64,000 nucleotides of DNA, taken from Bacteroidota bacterium. Its GTDB lineage: Bacteria > Bacteroidota > Bacteroidia > Sphingobacteriales > Sphingobacteriaceae. Of this stretch, positions 1 to 10,000 are shown one piece after another; position 1 is the stretch's first letter; every line of letters begins with the position of its first letter. The DNA lies in NCBI GenBank assembly GCA_023450085.1, contig JAEXHI010000018.1, positions 67,936-131,935 of the forward strand, in the 5' to 3' direction. The position numbers and the translations under genes are program-made. The notes under the pieces were generated by a model that was not told where the DNA came from, ran no database searches, and saw only the letters and a list, made by a program, of their open reading frames with translations.

Positions 1-157
1 ATGCCAATAAAAACCTTTATCCTTTCTCTACTATATATCGACTTTACTTTATCATCTGGCAATAACGGTTGGTGTACCGCCGGTTTTGGAAATATTCGAA
101 ATCCCATATTTGTTGGTTAGTTGTTAATTTGGTTAGTAGAGAGCGTTGATTTAGAAA

Positions 158-1060
158 TTATAACAAATTAGTATAGTCTGTAATCACACCATCAACACCT
201 AAGCTTTTTAGTTGAGTAATTTCTTCAGCAGTGTTAACTGTCCAAGGAATCACTTTCACTCCCTCAGCATGTGCACTTTTTACAAATTCAGCATCTACCA
301 TTTTGTAATAAGGACTTACAATAAAAGGCTTGAAACCTAACTCTGCGATATTCTCCGCATAAGTTTTTTTATTAGCTACTAAATAAGAAGTTTTGATGTG
401 AGGGTATTCCTTATTCAGGATCTGGATAGTACGCATATCAAATGACTGAATAACCACATACTGCTCTATTTTTTTCGATTTGATGACATCCATCAACAAT
501 TTCACAAAAACAGCTGGCTCTGGATTGGTTACGCCGTCACCTTTGGCACTGCACTTTGTTTCAATATTATAGAAATATTGTTTTTTACCTTTGGCTTTAA
601 TCTCATGTTGAACACTATCAATTAAATCTGCCAAAAGAGGAAGATGCGTTTTAACCTTCTTTTGTTGAGGGAAATCTTTATGGAATTTAGTTCCAATATC
701 AAACGTCTTCAATTGGTTATAATCCATTTGAAAAACATTATATTTCTTTGCGTCAGCAGCTGGAATTTCTTTCCCATCTGGCGTAAGCATAAAACCTGGA
801 CTCAAATAATCATCATGGGTTACCACCACTTTACCATCCTTGGTGATATGGGTATCCATTTCTAAAGTAGTTACCGCAGGATAGCTCATGGCATCTTTCA
901 TGGCCAATATCGTATTTTCTGGCACTAAGCCCCTTCCCCCACGGTGGGCCTCGGCACTAAAACTAGGAAAATCCATTTTTTTAGTATTTGGTGTTTTTTG
1001 TGCGTAACAAGCGCTAAAGGCTGTAAATAAAACGCCTAAAGGAAAAACAATTTTATTCAT
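158..1060 (-). CDS. Secreted glycerophosphodiester phosphodiesterase
   Basis: Cleaves glycerophosphodiesters to glycerol 3-phosphate and an alcohol. The GDPD fold is clear: H39-R40-G41 and E48-N49 open the barrel, E67 and D69 are the metal ligands, and H82-D83 ends the THDD motif. The first 20 residues form a signal peptide; the AFSAC stretch at 14-18 could also be a weak lipobox, so periplasm or outer-membrane anchoring is expected. The 300-residue length fits single-domain secreted GDPDs. It lies 24 bases downstream of the metallophosphoesterase gene on the same strand and probably shares its transcript. The glycerol 3-phosphate genes 10 kb away would use its product. Substrate preference cannot be read from sequence. 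Confidence 0.93.
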   Translation of the reverse strand: MNKIVFPLGVLFTAFSACYAQKTPNTKKMDFPSFSAEAHRGGRGLVPENTILAMKDAMSYPAVTTLEMDTHITKDGKVVVTHDDYLSPGFMLTPDGKEIPAADAKKYNVFQMDYNQLKTFDIGTKFHKDFPQQKKVKTHLPLLADLIDSVQHEIKAKGKKQYFYNIETKCSAKGDGVTNPEPAVFVKLLMDVIKSKKIEQYVVIQSFDMRTIQILNKEYPHIKTSYLVANKKTYAENIAELGFKPFIVSPYYKMVDAEFVKSAHAEGVKVIPWTVNTAEEITQLKSLGVDGVITDYTNLL

Positions 1061-1084
1061 CGGAATAAGTTTTTATTTTGAGGT

Positions 1085-2500
1085 TTAAGATAACTTTTTT
1101 TCTGCGGTAAACTGTTCTCCAAAACGGTCTGTCGCTACAATTTTTACGGTTTTCACTGAAGAGCTACAATGTGTCATAAACAGATGTTCAGTCCTAGTTG
1201 GCTCGGCAAAAGGTCTGCTGGCGGGCAATTTATCGCCTAAATACAACCTTACGGCCTCTGGATCAAAACCTTTCATCATCTCCATTGGTGTTAATACCCC
1301 ATCTAAAAAACATTCTACTTTCCATTCAGGATCATGATTCCACACATTAGCAATGATACGATTGTTACCCGTTAAACGTTCCACATCAATACTTACCTGG
1401 TACTTTCTATCCAAGCCAGTTCCTTTATAATACCATTTCAACTGTTTGCCCGTCACTTCGTAAACACCATAGCCCCTAGGAGCTCCGTCACTACAAATTG
1501 GCCCTGTCCACCAAGCGCCACAAACCGCACCATGGTTATGTTCAAATACACCATCACGAATCACATTGCGATTATAGTGCGTATGGCCAGACATCACATG
1601 TACATTGGTAAAACTGGTAAGGATCTTATAAAACGCTTCGTTATTCTTTACGCTGTTATGAACAGGAATATGTGTATTAATGATTACTAAATTATCCTTA
1701 GGAACATGCTGCAGATCTTTCTCCATCCAAGCCAATTGTTCTTCAGTAATATAGCCATCATATTTTCTGTCTTCACCCAAATACCTCACATCATCCAGTA
1801 TAATATAATGGGCTTTCCCCCTATTGAAAGAGTAATAAGTTGGGCCATAATATTTTTTAAAGGTTCTGTCGGAAGTTTCATCTCCACCTAGTCGGTAATC
1901 CATATCATGATTCCCTAAACATTGGAAGAATGGAATACCCATTTGCTCCACCGCCTTGTTGTAATCGTCGAACAAAGGAAGGTTATCCCAAACTAAATCA
2001 CCCACACCTATACCGTGAACCAGTTCTTTAGTGCCAATTTCTTTCAATAAACGCTTAACATCGGGCACAGAAGTTTCCATCATCTGAGCAACATCCTTCT
2101 TGTTTTTAACTTGCGGATCGGCCCAAATGATAAAATGATGCTTATCATCACTTTGTTTAAGCTTGGTTAATTTAAAGTTGATTTCATTACGGGCACCTAA
2201 ATTTTCATACTGCCTGTTAACACTACCTACATCCGTTTTAAAATCATAACCAGAGGGTGTACTCAGGAATAGAAACTCTGATTTATCGTTAAGCTGAATG
2301 GTATATTGACCATTAGCATTGGTCTTTACCACCTCAAACCCATCGGACAACACTACGTCTGCTATCGGATTTTTTCCATCCGTTACCGTCCCACTGATAC
2401 GACCAGCATGCTTAAGATTACTGAAAGCTTCAGATTTTAAGCTTACTACCATTCCTGTAGCCAACAATCCAAATCGCTCCAAGAAAATTCTACGATTCAT
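1085..2500 (-). CDS. Secreted calcineurin-like metallophosphoesterase, three-domain
   Basis: A 471-residue phosphoesterase with the Bacteroidota architecture MetallophosN (about 30-115), catalytic Metallophos (about 120-320) and MetallophosC (about 340-470). All catalytic blocks are visible: DPQ at 128, GDLVWD near 166, GNHD around 198, THIP near 277 and GHTH near 306. The N-terminus (MNRRIFLERFGLLATG) resembles a twin-arginine signal with RRIFL, which would fit export of a metal-loaded enzyme. It sits between a secreted sheet protein and a GDPD downstream of a SusCD operon, suggesting hydrolysis of a phosphodiester or phosphomonoester outside the cytoplasm. The substrate is not known for this subfamily. 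Confidence 0.92.
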   Translation of the reverse strand: MNRRIFLERFGLLATGMVVSLKSEAFSNLKHAGRISGTVTDGKNPIADVVLSDGFEVVKTNANGQYTIQLNDKSEFLFLSTPSGYDFKTDVGSVNRQYENLGARNEINFKLTKLKQSDDKHHFIIWADPQVKNKKDVAQMMETSVPDVKRLLKEIGTKELVHGIGVGDLVWDNLPLFDDYNKAVEQMGIPFFQCLGNHDMDYRLGGDETSDRTFKKYYGPTYYSFNRGKAHYIILDDVRYLGEDRKYDGYITEEQLAWMEKDLQHVPKDNLVIINTHIPVHNSVKNNEAFYKILTSFTNVHVMSGHTHYNRNVIRDGVFEHNHGAVCGAWWTGPICSDGAPRGYGVYEVTGKQLKWYYKGTGLDRKYQVSIDVERLTGNNRIIANVWNHDPEWKVECFLDGVLTPMEMMKGFDPEAVRLYLGDKLPASRPFAEPTRTEHLFMTHCSSSVKTVKIVATDRFGEQFTAEKKLS

Positions 2501-2534
2501 TGATATTGAGTTTAGTTATATTATTAAATAAAAT

Positions 2535-2566
2535 TGAAAAAACAAGAGAAGGCACCTCTCTTGTTC
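2535..2566 (-). terminator. Intrinsic terminator after the 189-residue secreted protein gene
   Basis: AACAAGAGA at 2541-2549 pairs with TCTCTTGTT at 2557-2565. Read on the minus strand the stem is followed by a run of T (plus-strand A at 2537-2542). It separates the 2593-3162 gene from the metallophosphoesterase gene, implying that the latter has its own promoter. Confidence 0.75.
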
Positions 2567-2592
2567 ACTATTAAATGTGCTTTATTGAAGAT

Positions 2593-3162
2593 CTAATTTT
2601 GAAAAACGATGAAGTCATCAATACTTAACCTACCATCCCTCACTCCAGATTCCTTTTTTGCAGCCTCAATACTTAATTTATTAACCCTAAAACGTACAGG
2701 CTCTTTAATATCCATAGCAAACTCTGCAGTTTTTTGTTTAGCACTTGCATCTACAATATCATTCCCTATTTGCTTCCAGCTTTTCCCTTTATCGGTAGAG
2801 TATTCTAGCTTAATTGCGCTAGGGGTATCTTTATAGTAAACACCATAAACAAAAGTTACTTTAGAAGCTCCGTTAGGCAAATCAAAATTCATTTGCAGGT
2901 AACCTGAATTCTCTTTATTTTGATGCATACGCACCGATTGCTTCCCATTAAAACGATCTCTGTTTTCTACGGCAGCCAAAATAGCCTGATCTAAAGTCCA
3001 ACTTCCGGTTTTTAATTCTAACTCTGCTTTTTTGTACTTAGCCTTGGCCGAAGTATCTGGCATTTCAAAATCCTCAGGAAATTTATCGTAAATTCTCCCT
3101 TTTTGGGCAAAAGCAGTAGCTGAAACCATTAGAGTTACAATGGCAAAAAATAGTTTTTTCAT
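2593..3162 (-). CDS. Secreted beta-sheet (jelly-roll-like) protein of unknown function
   Basis: A 189-residue protein with a classic signal peptide cut after the AFAQ region (residue 19-20). The mature part has the pattern of a carbohydrate- or ligand-binding beta-sandwich: WTLDQAILA, gyl-NFDLPNG, VTFVYGVYY, LEYSTDKGKSW, VRFRV and a terminal LSIDDF. I associate this pattern with the C-terminal module of Bacteroidota secreted nucleases and DUF5689 proteins, but no catalytic motif is seen. It has its own terminator. Function probably lies in substrate binding for the neighbouring SusCD/phosphoesterase set; that is inference from position. Confidence 0.8.
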   Translation of the reverse strand: MKKLFFAIVTLMVSATAFAQKGRIYDKFPEDFEMPDTSAKAKYKKAELELKTGSWTLDQAILAAVENRDRFNGKQSVRMHQNKENSGYLQMNFDLPNGASKVTFVYGVYYKDTPSAIKLEYSTDKGKSWKQIGNDIVDASAKQKTAEFAMDIKEPVRFRVNKLSIEAAKKESGVRDGRLSIDDFIVFQN

Positions 3163-3229
3163 AACTTGTTTAAATCTTGTATTTATTAAGTATTTATCAA
3201 AAAAAGAGAAACCTTTCTTTATTTAAATC

Positions 3230-3282
3230 AAAACACCCAATGCATGAAAACCATCCTAATTGTCGCATGCATTGGGTGTTAA
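3230..3282 (-). terminator. Terminator with a perfect 15-bp stem
   Basis: AACACCCAATGCATG at 3232-3246 is the exact reverse complement of 3266-3280, with a 19-base loop. It lies 9 bases past the stop of the 150-residue protein gene read on the minus strand and is followed there by TTTTGATTT. The stem is unusually long for a simple terminator. Confidence 0.7.
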
Positions 3283-3288
3283 TTTATT

Positions 3289-3741
3289 TTACCAATCTTC
3301 TGTATAGCATTCTATATAGAGTTCATTATTGTTATTATCCGGAATATAGAACGTTCTAGGACTTCCGTTATAATTGATAATATCGTAAACTCTGGAAGAA
3401 GCATTCCAAACATCAAAAGCATACACTACAGGAGAAGCGGTAGTAATAGTTACTGACACAGAATGTATAGGCCCTTCATCGAAATAAAAATAATTTGAAC
3501 CATTATGAGGTATATCGTTAATAGTCAACGTAAGCGGATTATTCGATGAATCAAGACCAGAAATAGTCACCGAAACAAAATTGACACGAGTGTGGTTGAT
3601 TACCTCAAAACCAAAATTGTTCTTTTTCTTGTACGAAGTTTTGGAGTGTGGTTCCTTAGTTTTAACAGTATTGGCAAAAGTATGGGTACTGAACAATACC
3701 ATTGCACATACACAGAACATTTTAATCAATTGATTTTTCAT
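3289..3741 (-). CDS. Small secreted protein, unknown function
   Basis: A 150-residue protein with a signal peptide (cut near residue 23, THTFAN). After a basic linker (KTSYKKKNN) the mature chain is a run of alternating hydrophobic and polar strands ending in ELYIECYTEDW, typical of a small all-beta domain. No catalytic residue pattern and no family I recognise. It is located between the DUF5689 lipoprotein gene and the jelly-roll protein gene on the same strand, with inverted repeats on both sides, so it may be transcribed alone. Translation is supported by the signal peptide and the intact frame. Confidence 0.7.
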   Translation of the reverse strand: MKNQLIKMFCVCAMVLFSTHTFANTVKTKEPHSKTSYKKKNNFGFEVINHTRVNFVSVTISGLDSSNNPLTLTINDIPHNGSNYFYFDEGPIHSVSVTITTASPVVYAFDVWNASSRVYDIINYNGSPRTFYIPDNNNNELYIECYTEDW

Positions 3742-3802
3742 AACTTTTTTTAGCTTATATGAATAAAATAAGGATGGTTCTGGTAAAGGCAGGATGTAAA
3801 AT

Positions 3803-3855
3803 TGCAGTTAACCATTGAGCTTTAAATAGGAGACTATACCCAACGGTTAACTGCA
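3803..3855. repeat. 11-bp inverted repeat downstream of the DUF5689 gene
   Basis: TGCAGTTAACC at 3803-3813 is repeated inverted as GGTTAACTGCA at 3845-3855, separated by 31 bases. There is no T-run, so it is either a 3'-end stabilising stem of the SusCD transcript or a protein-binding dyad for the downstream gene (start 3741). Confidence 0.5.
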
Positions 3856-3888
3856 TTAGCAATTTATGCCAGCAAAATGCTGTATTTA

Positions 3889-5466
3889 TTAATTGATTTT
3901 AGTGGACTTATCATTTTCAATATCCGCCAAAGTTGATGTCTTACTTAAATCAACCAACGTTTGAGACCTCGCTTGTACCCATTTGTTCAATTTGGTATCG
4001 AAAACACCACCAAGAATATAAAAATCACCAGCATTAGTTGCAGCCCCAGGCGCATAAGTAAATGCAAACCTATTTGTTCCAGCTAAGAAATAAGGCTGTT
4101 GATTCCCTGTTATTGGATCAATCACATCATAAACGTCAGTATTTCCAATTCTATAACCAATACCGTAGGTTGGCGCTTGCCCAACTTGATATAAACTACC
4201 ACCAGTATGCACCCAAACCACATCAACTGGAATAGTAGTACTATTTACCTGTAAACCTCTAAAAGCTGCCACTCCAAATGCATTTCCGCTATTCGCTAAT
4301 AAATTAGTAGTTCTGGTACCTCTTGGACCACCCGTATAAAACACTGGGCTTTCGTTGCTGTTATAAGCAAAAGCCTTTATCCATTTAGATGAACTAATAG
4401 AAGTAGAACCAGAAGCATTGATGGTCCTGCCAGTTCCTCCAACATAGAAAAACTCACCTTTACTTACTGTACCCGAATTCAGTTCAAATTTATAAGTTCT
4501 TAAATCCCCTGTTGCCCATCCTTGCGCTGGGAAACCGGTTGGAGTAGATGTTCCTGCATTATTACAGGTGATTACAGAAAATGGAGTTGTAGCAAAATTA
4601 ATATCTTTAACAGCCCTAAACTGAATATATTCGTAATTGGCATCGGTACCTTCTGGATCGTTCACAAAACCTGTAATCACAAATTCTGGCACATCTACCG
4701 TAGAACTTAAAGTTACAATATCATTAGCTGTTCTGATACGGTGCTGAGGTGTTGACACGCCATTACTCACCACATTAAATACGATACCTGTATAATTTCC
4801 TGAATACGGAGGAATAGTATTGGCAAATGTTGCATTAGCTTGTGTACGCAATAAAATATCTGACGTCCCATCGTTAAGCACCTTATCTCCAGCCAATACG
4901 TCTGTAGGATTAAGCGTTGGATTGTAAGTAGCCTTTACAATGGTAAGGAGCGTACACTCAAACACTTCTGGTGTGGCAGCAATTTGGTTAGCAAAACCTC
5001 TGTTAGCCTTCAATGGTATGTTAGAAGCTACTTTTGTAACAGCTGCGCCAGTCACTCCAGTAATCTGTAATATCCCATCCACTCTTTTCAACACCCCGCC
5101 ATCCAACTTAACATGTACAGAATCTCCGGGAACATATTTTGCAGCATCAGCACCAATATTAATTGCCATCCCCCTAAGAGAGTCAATACCGTTACCTACC
5201 CTTCTGGTATTTTGAATAATAAGCAAGCCAGACGGCAAGTTGTTACCTGAATGATCAGAAATTACTTGACCCCTAACAGAGTTCGCACCTCTCATCAAAT
5301 CACTATTCAAAGTAACATCGCCACCTTTGTACAATTTACGCAAATCAAAATTTGAGATAAAAGGACTGGCAACACTTTGGATGTAATCGCTATCTCTTTT
5401 ACAAGCAGATAGCACGGCTACCAAAGCAACCGTCATGATTATATAATTAAATATCTTTTTCATCAC
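3889..5466 (-). CDS. DUF5689 domain lipoprotein of the SusCD operon
   Basis: A 525-residue outer-surface lipoprotein. The lipobox (VLSAC, Cys22) follows a hydrophobic stretch. Residues about 40-245 match the DUF5689 pattern (FISNFDLRKLYKG, VRGQVISD near the start, then OB-like strands). The C-terminal half is a second sheet-rich region with VGGTGRTI and FYILGGVFD. DUF5689 proteins usually sit behind SusC/SusD and are thought to bind the imported polymer. The gene follows susD by 19 bases in the same operon. Ligand unknown; nucleic acid or a phosphodiester polymer is compatible with the neighbouring phosphoesterases. Confidence 0.85.
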   Translation of the reverse strand: MMKKIFNYIIMTVALVAVLSACKRDSDYIQSVASPFISNFDLRKLYKGGDVTLNSDLMRGANSVRGQVISDHSGNNLPSGLLIIQNTRRVGNGIDSLRGMAINIGADAAKYVPGDSVHVKLDGGVLKRVDGILQITGVTGAAVTKVASNIPLKANRGFANQIAATPEVFECTLLTIVKATYNPTLNPTDVLAGDKVLNDGTSDILLRTQANATFANTIPPYSGNYTGIVFNVVSNGVSTPQHRIRTANDIVTLSSTVDVPEFVITGFVNDPEGTDANYEYIQFRAVKDINFATTPFSVITCNNAGTSTPTGFPAQGWATGDLRTYKFELNSGTVSKGEFFYVGGTGRTINASGSTSISSSKWIKAFAYNSNESPVFYTGGPRGTRTTNLLANSGNAFGVAAFRGLQVNSTTIPVDVVWVHTGGSLYQVGQAPTYGIGYRIGNTDVYDVIDPITGNQQPYFLAGTNRFAFTYAPGAATNAGDFYILGGVFDTKLNKWVQARSQTLVDLSKTSTLADIENDKSTKIN

Positions 5467-5485
5467 CTTTTTTATAATTCTATGA

Positions 5486-7066
5486 TTAAGGCTTTTGCCA
5501 CCAAACTAATGTATTTATGTTATCTGGACCTTGAGCCGCAACTGCATTTTTATAGCTGGTTGGATTTGTTGACTGCACTACAATCGGGTAGTTAAGTCGA
5601 ACCGGCATTCTACCGCCATTGGCCAAACCTGGTCCTTTAGGCAAAATCGGATGCCCTGTACGTCTGAACTCGTACCATTGCTGCATATCCACCAAAAACA
5701 TCGAAAAATACTTTTGAATATGGATCATCTCTAGTTGACTATTACTGTTAGGCGTCAAATCGTCCAAAGGTTGTGTATTGTCCCACAACAAATCTGCTTC
5801 TGTGATATACTTTATAAAATCAGCATCAGTGGGACTAGTAATATAAGTAGGCATCCAGTAGTTAATAGCATCTACCATTCCTTTGTAATAATAGTTCTCC
5901 ACTGGCCCATTAATCCAACCTCTTGCCGCCGCTTCAGCTTTAATAAAACTCACTTCAGCACAATTCATCATGATACCAGTATATGGATCTGTTTGCAATG
6001 TTGTTGGATTATTAGTCTGTGCATCCGAATAGAAATATGCCTGCTTAACCACACCTGTACCCGCGGCATAACCACTAGAAACTCCTACTAAACCGTTCGG
6101 TCCTTGGGCAATACCAAAACGCGGCACACCATTTTTACCTAAAGTAGATTTAACCCTTGGATCGTTCCAGCTTACCAACCTATTCAAGAAAAAATCAGTA
6201 AGCGCTGGCCCTCTAAAATCAACCGCTCTTACGTTAACCATAAATGGAGAAGAAAAAACTGCCGATGAGCTATTTGTTCCATTCCACAAGATTTTAGCAG
6301 TATGCGTATTGTTTTCCATTACTGGATAATTAGACGGATTAGTGTCTACCATCTCTTTGATCTTAGCAATTGCAGAAGTTGCTACCTCAGCTTTACCGGA
6401 AACCCTAAGCAACAACCTAAGGTATAGCGAATTTCCAAATCTTCTCCATTTCGAGATATCTCCTTGAAAAACTGGATCGCTAGTTCCTACTATTCCCGTT
6501 CCCTCTTTCAAAAGATTATTAGCGTCTTCCAGCTTTTTAAACATATCCGCATAGATATCTTTTTGCTTATCAAAAACTGGCTCCAAAATCCCTTCCTTCC
6601 CCATATTGGCTTGAGTGTAAGGAATATCACCATACATGTCTGTAAGCAAAGAATATACCCATGTTTGAGTAATTAGGGATATTCCTTGATAAGATTTGTT
6701 AACACTTCCTGGTTGACTAGCAATAGTGTACATATCTCTAAGATCAGTTAGATTAGTGTACCAGTTATTCCAAGTATAATCAGACAGGTTATTTCTAATA
6801 TCATAACGAAACACCCTTCCCTCACCGTCGTTAATATCTACGGTCACTTGCATCAGTTCATTGGTGAAATTTCGGTTTCGCACCATATTGGTACTTAACA
6901 CGTTTACCAGCGCAGGTGCTAATAATTGATTAGCCAAAACTTTCCCCTTCCCAATAGGATCCGTGTTTACTTCTTTAAAATCTTTCGTACAAGAAAAGTT
7001 CGAGAGACCAAAAGTGGCTAAAAGTATATATACTAAAGTATTTTTATTCTTTTTCATAATCTTCAT
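5486..7066 (-). CDS. SusD/RagB-family substrate-binding lipoprotein
   Basis: A 526-residue SusD-like_2 type lipoprotein. The signal peptide ends in the lipobox LSNFSC. The usual SusD landmarks are present: ANQLLAPAL, NWYTNLTDLRDM, TQTWVYSLLTDMYGDIPY, the KWRRFGNSLYLRLLLRVSG helix of the TPR-like scaffold, and a C-terminal QQWYEFRRTGHPILP block. It caps the SusC pore and captures ligand at the cell surface. It begins 3 bases after the susC stop. A start three codons further on (7057) is equally possible. Confidence 0.95.
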   Translation of the reverse strand: MKIMKKNKNTLVYILLATFGLSNFSCTKDFKEVNTDPIGKGKVLANQLLAPALVNVLSTNMVRNRNFTNELMQVTVDINDGEGRVFRYDIRNNLSDYTWNNWYTNLTDLRDMYTIASQPGSVNKSYQGISLITQTWVYSLLTDMYGDIPYTQANMGKEGILEPVFDKQKDIYADMFKKLEDANNLLKEGTGIVGTSDPVFQGDISKWRRFGNSLYLRLLLRVSGKAEVATSAIAKIKEMVDTNPSNYPVMENNTHTAKILWNGTNSSSAVFSSPFMVNVRAVDFRGPALTDFFLNRLVSWNDPRVKSTLGKNGVPRFGIAQGPNGLVGVSSGYAAGTGVVKQAYFYSDAQTNNPTTLQTDPYTGIMMNCAEVSFIKAEAAARGWINGPVENYYYKGMVDAINYWMPTYITSPTDADFIKYITEADLLWDNTQPLDDLTPNSNSQLEMIHIQKYFSMFLVDMQQWYEFRRTGHPILPKGPGLANGGRMPVRLNYPIVVQSTNPTSYKNAVAAQGPDNINTLVWWQKP

Positions 7067-7069
7067 AAA

Positions 7070-10000
7070 TTAAAGGCCTACCACTAAACGCGCTCCAATT
7101 GTCCTAGTTGATGGCAATTGTCCAGTTTCAAACCCTTGAACAATATCTGATCCGGCTAAAGTTCCAAACTCTGGATCGAATGCTGGCCAAGGAGACCAAA
7201 CGAATAGGTTACGTCCGTAAACACCCAAGGTCACTTTGCTGAAACCAATCCTTTTTAAGAATTTCTTATTGAATGCATAAGTTAAATTAGCCTCTCTAAG
7301 CTTCAAATAATCTGTTCTGAAAATACTTCCTTCCGCTTGGTCTGACCCGTACAATGAAGTATAGTAATTTTCAAAGTTAGTAGCCGTAACATCATTTGGA
7401 CGATAAGTTCCATCAGGGTTTTGAACCACACCTTGTCCAATTACACCATTATACCTGCCTGGAAGTGTGATTTTCAATTTACCCAACGCTGCCATTCTTG
7501 AAAAAGTAAGTGAATGACCTACAGCACCCAACTGTGCGTCAAATAAAACATTCATGGTCACTTGCTTGTAGGTGAAACCTGTTCCAAAACTAAATCTGAA
7601 CTGAGGCAATGTATTACCCAAGTAAAAAAGATCTGTAGAGTTGGTCAATGCATTTCCAGTGTTAGGATCAAACACAATCTGTCCGTCAGGAGAGCGCAAA
7701 AATCCTCTTCCATACAAATCTCCCATGCTACCCCCAACATTGGCCACAACCTGTCCGCCTCCCAATGCTCCGGTACGCAGCACCAAAGAACTATCAGAAA
7801 GTTCTTTAATTCTATTTCTGTTTGCTGTAAACGTACCGTTCAAAGTCCATTTAAAAGAACGAGTTTGGATAGGCGTACCATTAACCGCTACCTCAATACC
7901 TTTATTATCTACTCTACCTACGTTCACCACTTGTACATTGTAACCAGTAGATTTATCCAAAATTCTATTTAAGATCTGATTTTTAGTATTGCCGGTATAA
8001 ACTGCCACATCAAAGTTTAAACGACTGTTAAATAATTTCAAGTCTAAACCCAACTCAATAGTCGTTGTAATTAAAGGCTTAAGATTTGCATTAGGCAATA
8101 TTCGAGGATTATTCATAGCGCTGTCTGGATAAATACCATCAGCAGCATTCAAATAAGTAAATTGTGTTCTGTAAGGAATAGTACTACCACTACCAACTTG
8201 CGCAATGGAAGCTCTAAACTTAGCGAAACTAATCATCTTTGGTAATTTCCAGTAATCTGAAGCGATGAAAGACATACTAGCCGAAGGATAGAAAAAGCCT
8301 ACATTATCGGTTCTGGTTAAGGTTGCCAAAGTACTGTTCCAGTCTTGACGAGCGGTCAAATCCAAGAACAAGTAATTTTTATAGCTAAACGACATTGCTC
8401 CATAAAAACTATTAATTCTATACCTAGCTGTATCCGGAACAAAAACTAATGGATTTTCGTTATTATCCAGTCTATAGATGTTTGGTATCAAAAGTCCATC
8501 AGCTCTTTTTTCTAACCTATTATAGTGGTTACGCATTTGGCTACCACCAACATTAGCCGTCATGTGAAAATCTTTAGAGATTTTTTTGTCGTATTTCAAC
8601 ATGAAATCAGCATTAATCTCGTAAGATCGGATATCAGCAATACGATAAGAACCATGAGCAAATTTATTTCCAGAAGCATCCCAAGGACGTTGAGTTTCAC
8701 GAACGTCATTGTTCAAATCCACAGATGCACGAACCATTAAACTTAGCTCTTTCGTAAATTTGTAGTTAGCTTGGATATTACCCAACCAACCATTACGTCT
8801 TTGGGCATTAATATATTGCTCTGAAATAGCGTAAGGACTTTCAGGGTTAGTTGTTGTAATATTTACCAGTTGCTCATATTGTTTACCTGGCGACCAGTAA
8901 TCGCGATACCAATCAACATTTACGTTTGGTTGAGCAAACATGAACCAATACATCAATGACTGATTTCCATAACCCGTTGCAGGCAAGTTGTCACTGTGTC
9001 TATTGCTATATTGTAATTTTAAGTTTAAGTTTAATTTTTTAGTCAAGTTAGTATTGGCATTTAAAGCAACAGTTGTTCTCTCTAAGCCTGTATTAGGTAC
9101 AATCCACTCGTTACTTCCATGACTAGCAGATAAACGTAGTCCCACACCTTTGTAAGTGCCATCTAAACTAACCGAGTTGCTAGATTCAAATCCTGTTACA
9201 AAGAATGCATCGATAGGATTATCATAAGCCCTCCATGGCGTTCTGTTCACTCCTCTTGTTTTAGTTACTGGATCATACTGATAAAACATACCACCAGCCG
9301 AGAAAGGAGCTCCCCAAGTAGCACTAGTACCATTAGTACTTGCCCCATCGGCAGTATTTCCGTAAGAAAAATAAGAAACACCAAATTGCCCTTGGCCAAA
9401 CTCTTGTTGTATATCAGGGCTACGGTTCACACTTTCCCATGCACTATTTGAAGTAAATGTAATCCCAACGGTCTTTCTGTTTTTAGTTGCTGATTTAGTA
9501 GTAATAATAATTGCTCCATTCGCTCCCCTTTGTCCGTAAAGAGCAGCTGCAGCTGGACCTTTAAGCACCGTTACATTCTCTATATCATCTGGATTTAAAT
9601 CGTTCAAAGCACTACCAAAATCTGCTGGCATAATATCACCCGAAGTTCCATACACACCACCACCAGTACCAGCTGAACGTCTAGCACTACTACTAGCTAC
9701 CACACCATCAATTACAATCAAAGCTTCGTTATCACCGGTAAGGTTATTCTCACCACGTAAAATGATTTTGTTAGAACCTGCAGGACCACCATTACGTACT
9801 AGATTCAAACCCGCTACCTTTCCTGACAATGCATCAGTCCAGTTACTTGAAACCGCATCCGTAAATTGATTACTATCAAGTTTGGTGATCGCATAACCTA
9901 ATGCTTTTTCTTCACGCTTGATCCCAAGAGCCGTAACCACTACCGTGTTCAGTTCGTTGGTAGACGAAGTCATCACAATAGATGCTCCCTTATGTGCATC

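Noticed and set aside
1..120. 39-codon plus-strand ORF at the window edge
   Set aside because: It starts at base 1 by chance of the cut, has no family pattern, and ends before the GDPD gene on the other strand. An upstream gene fragment cannot be excluded.
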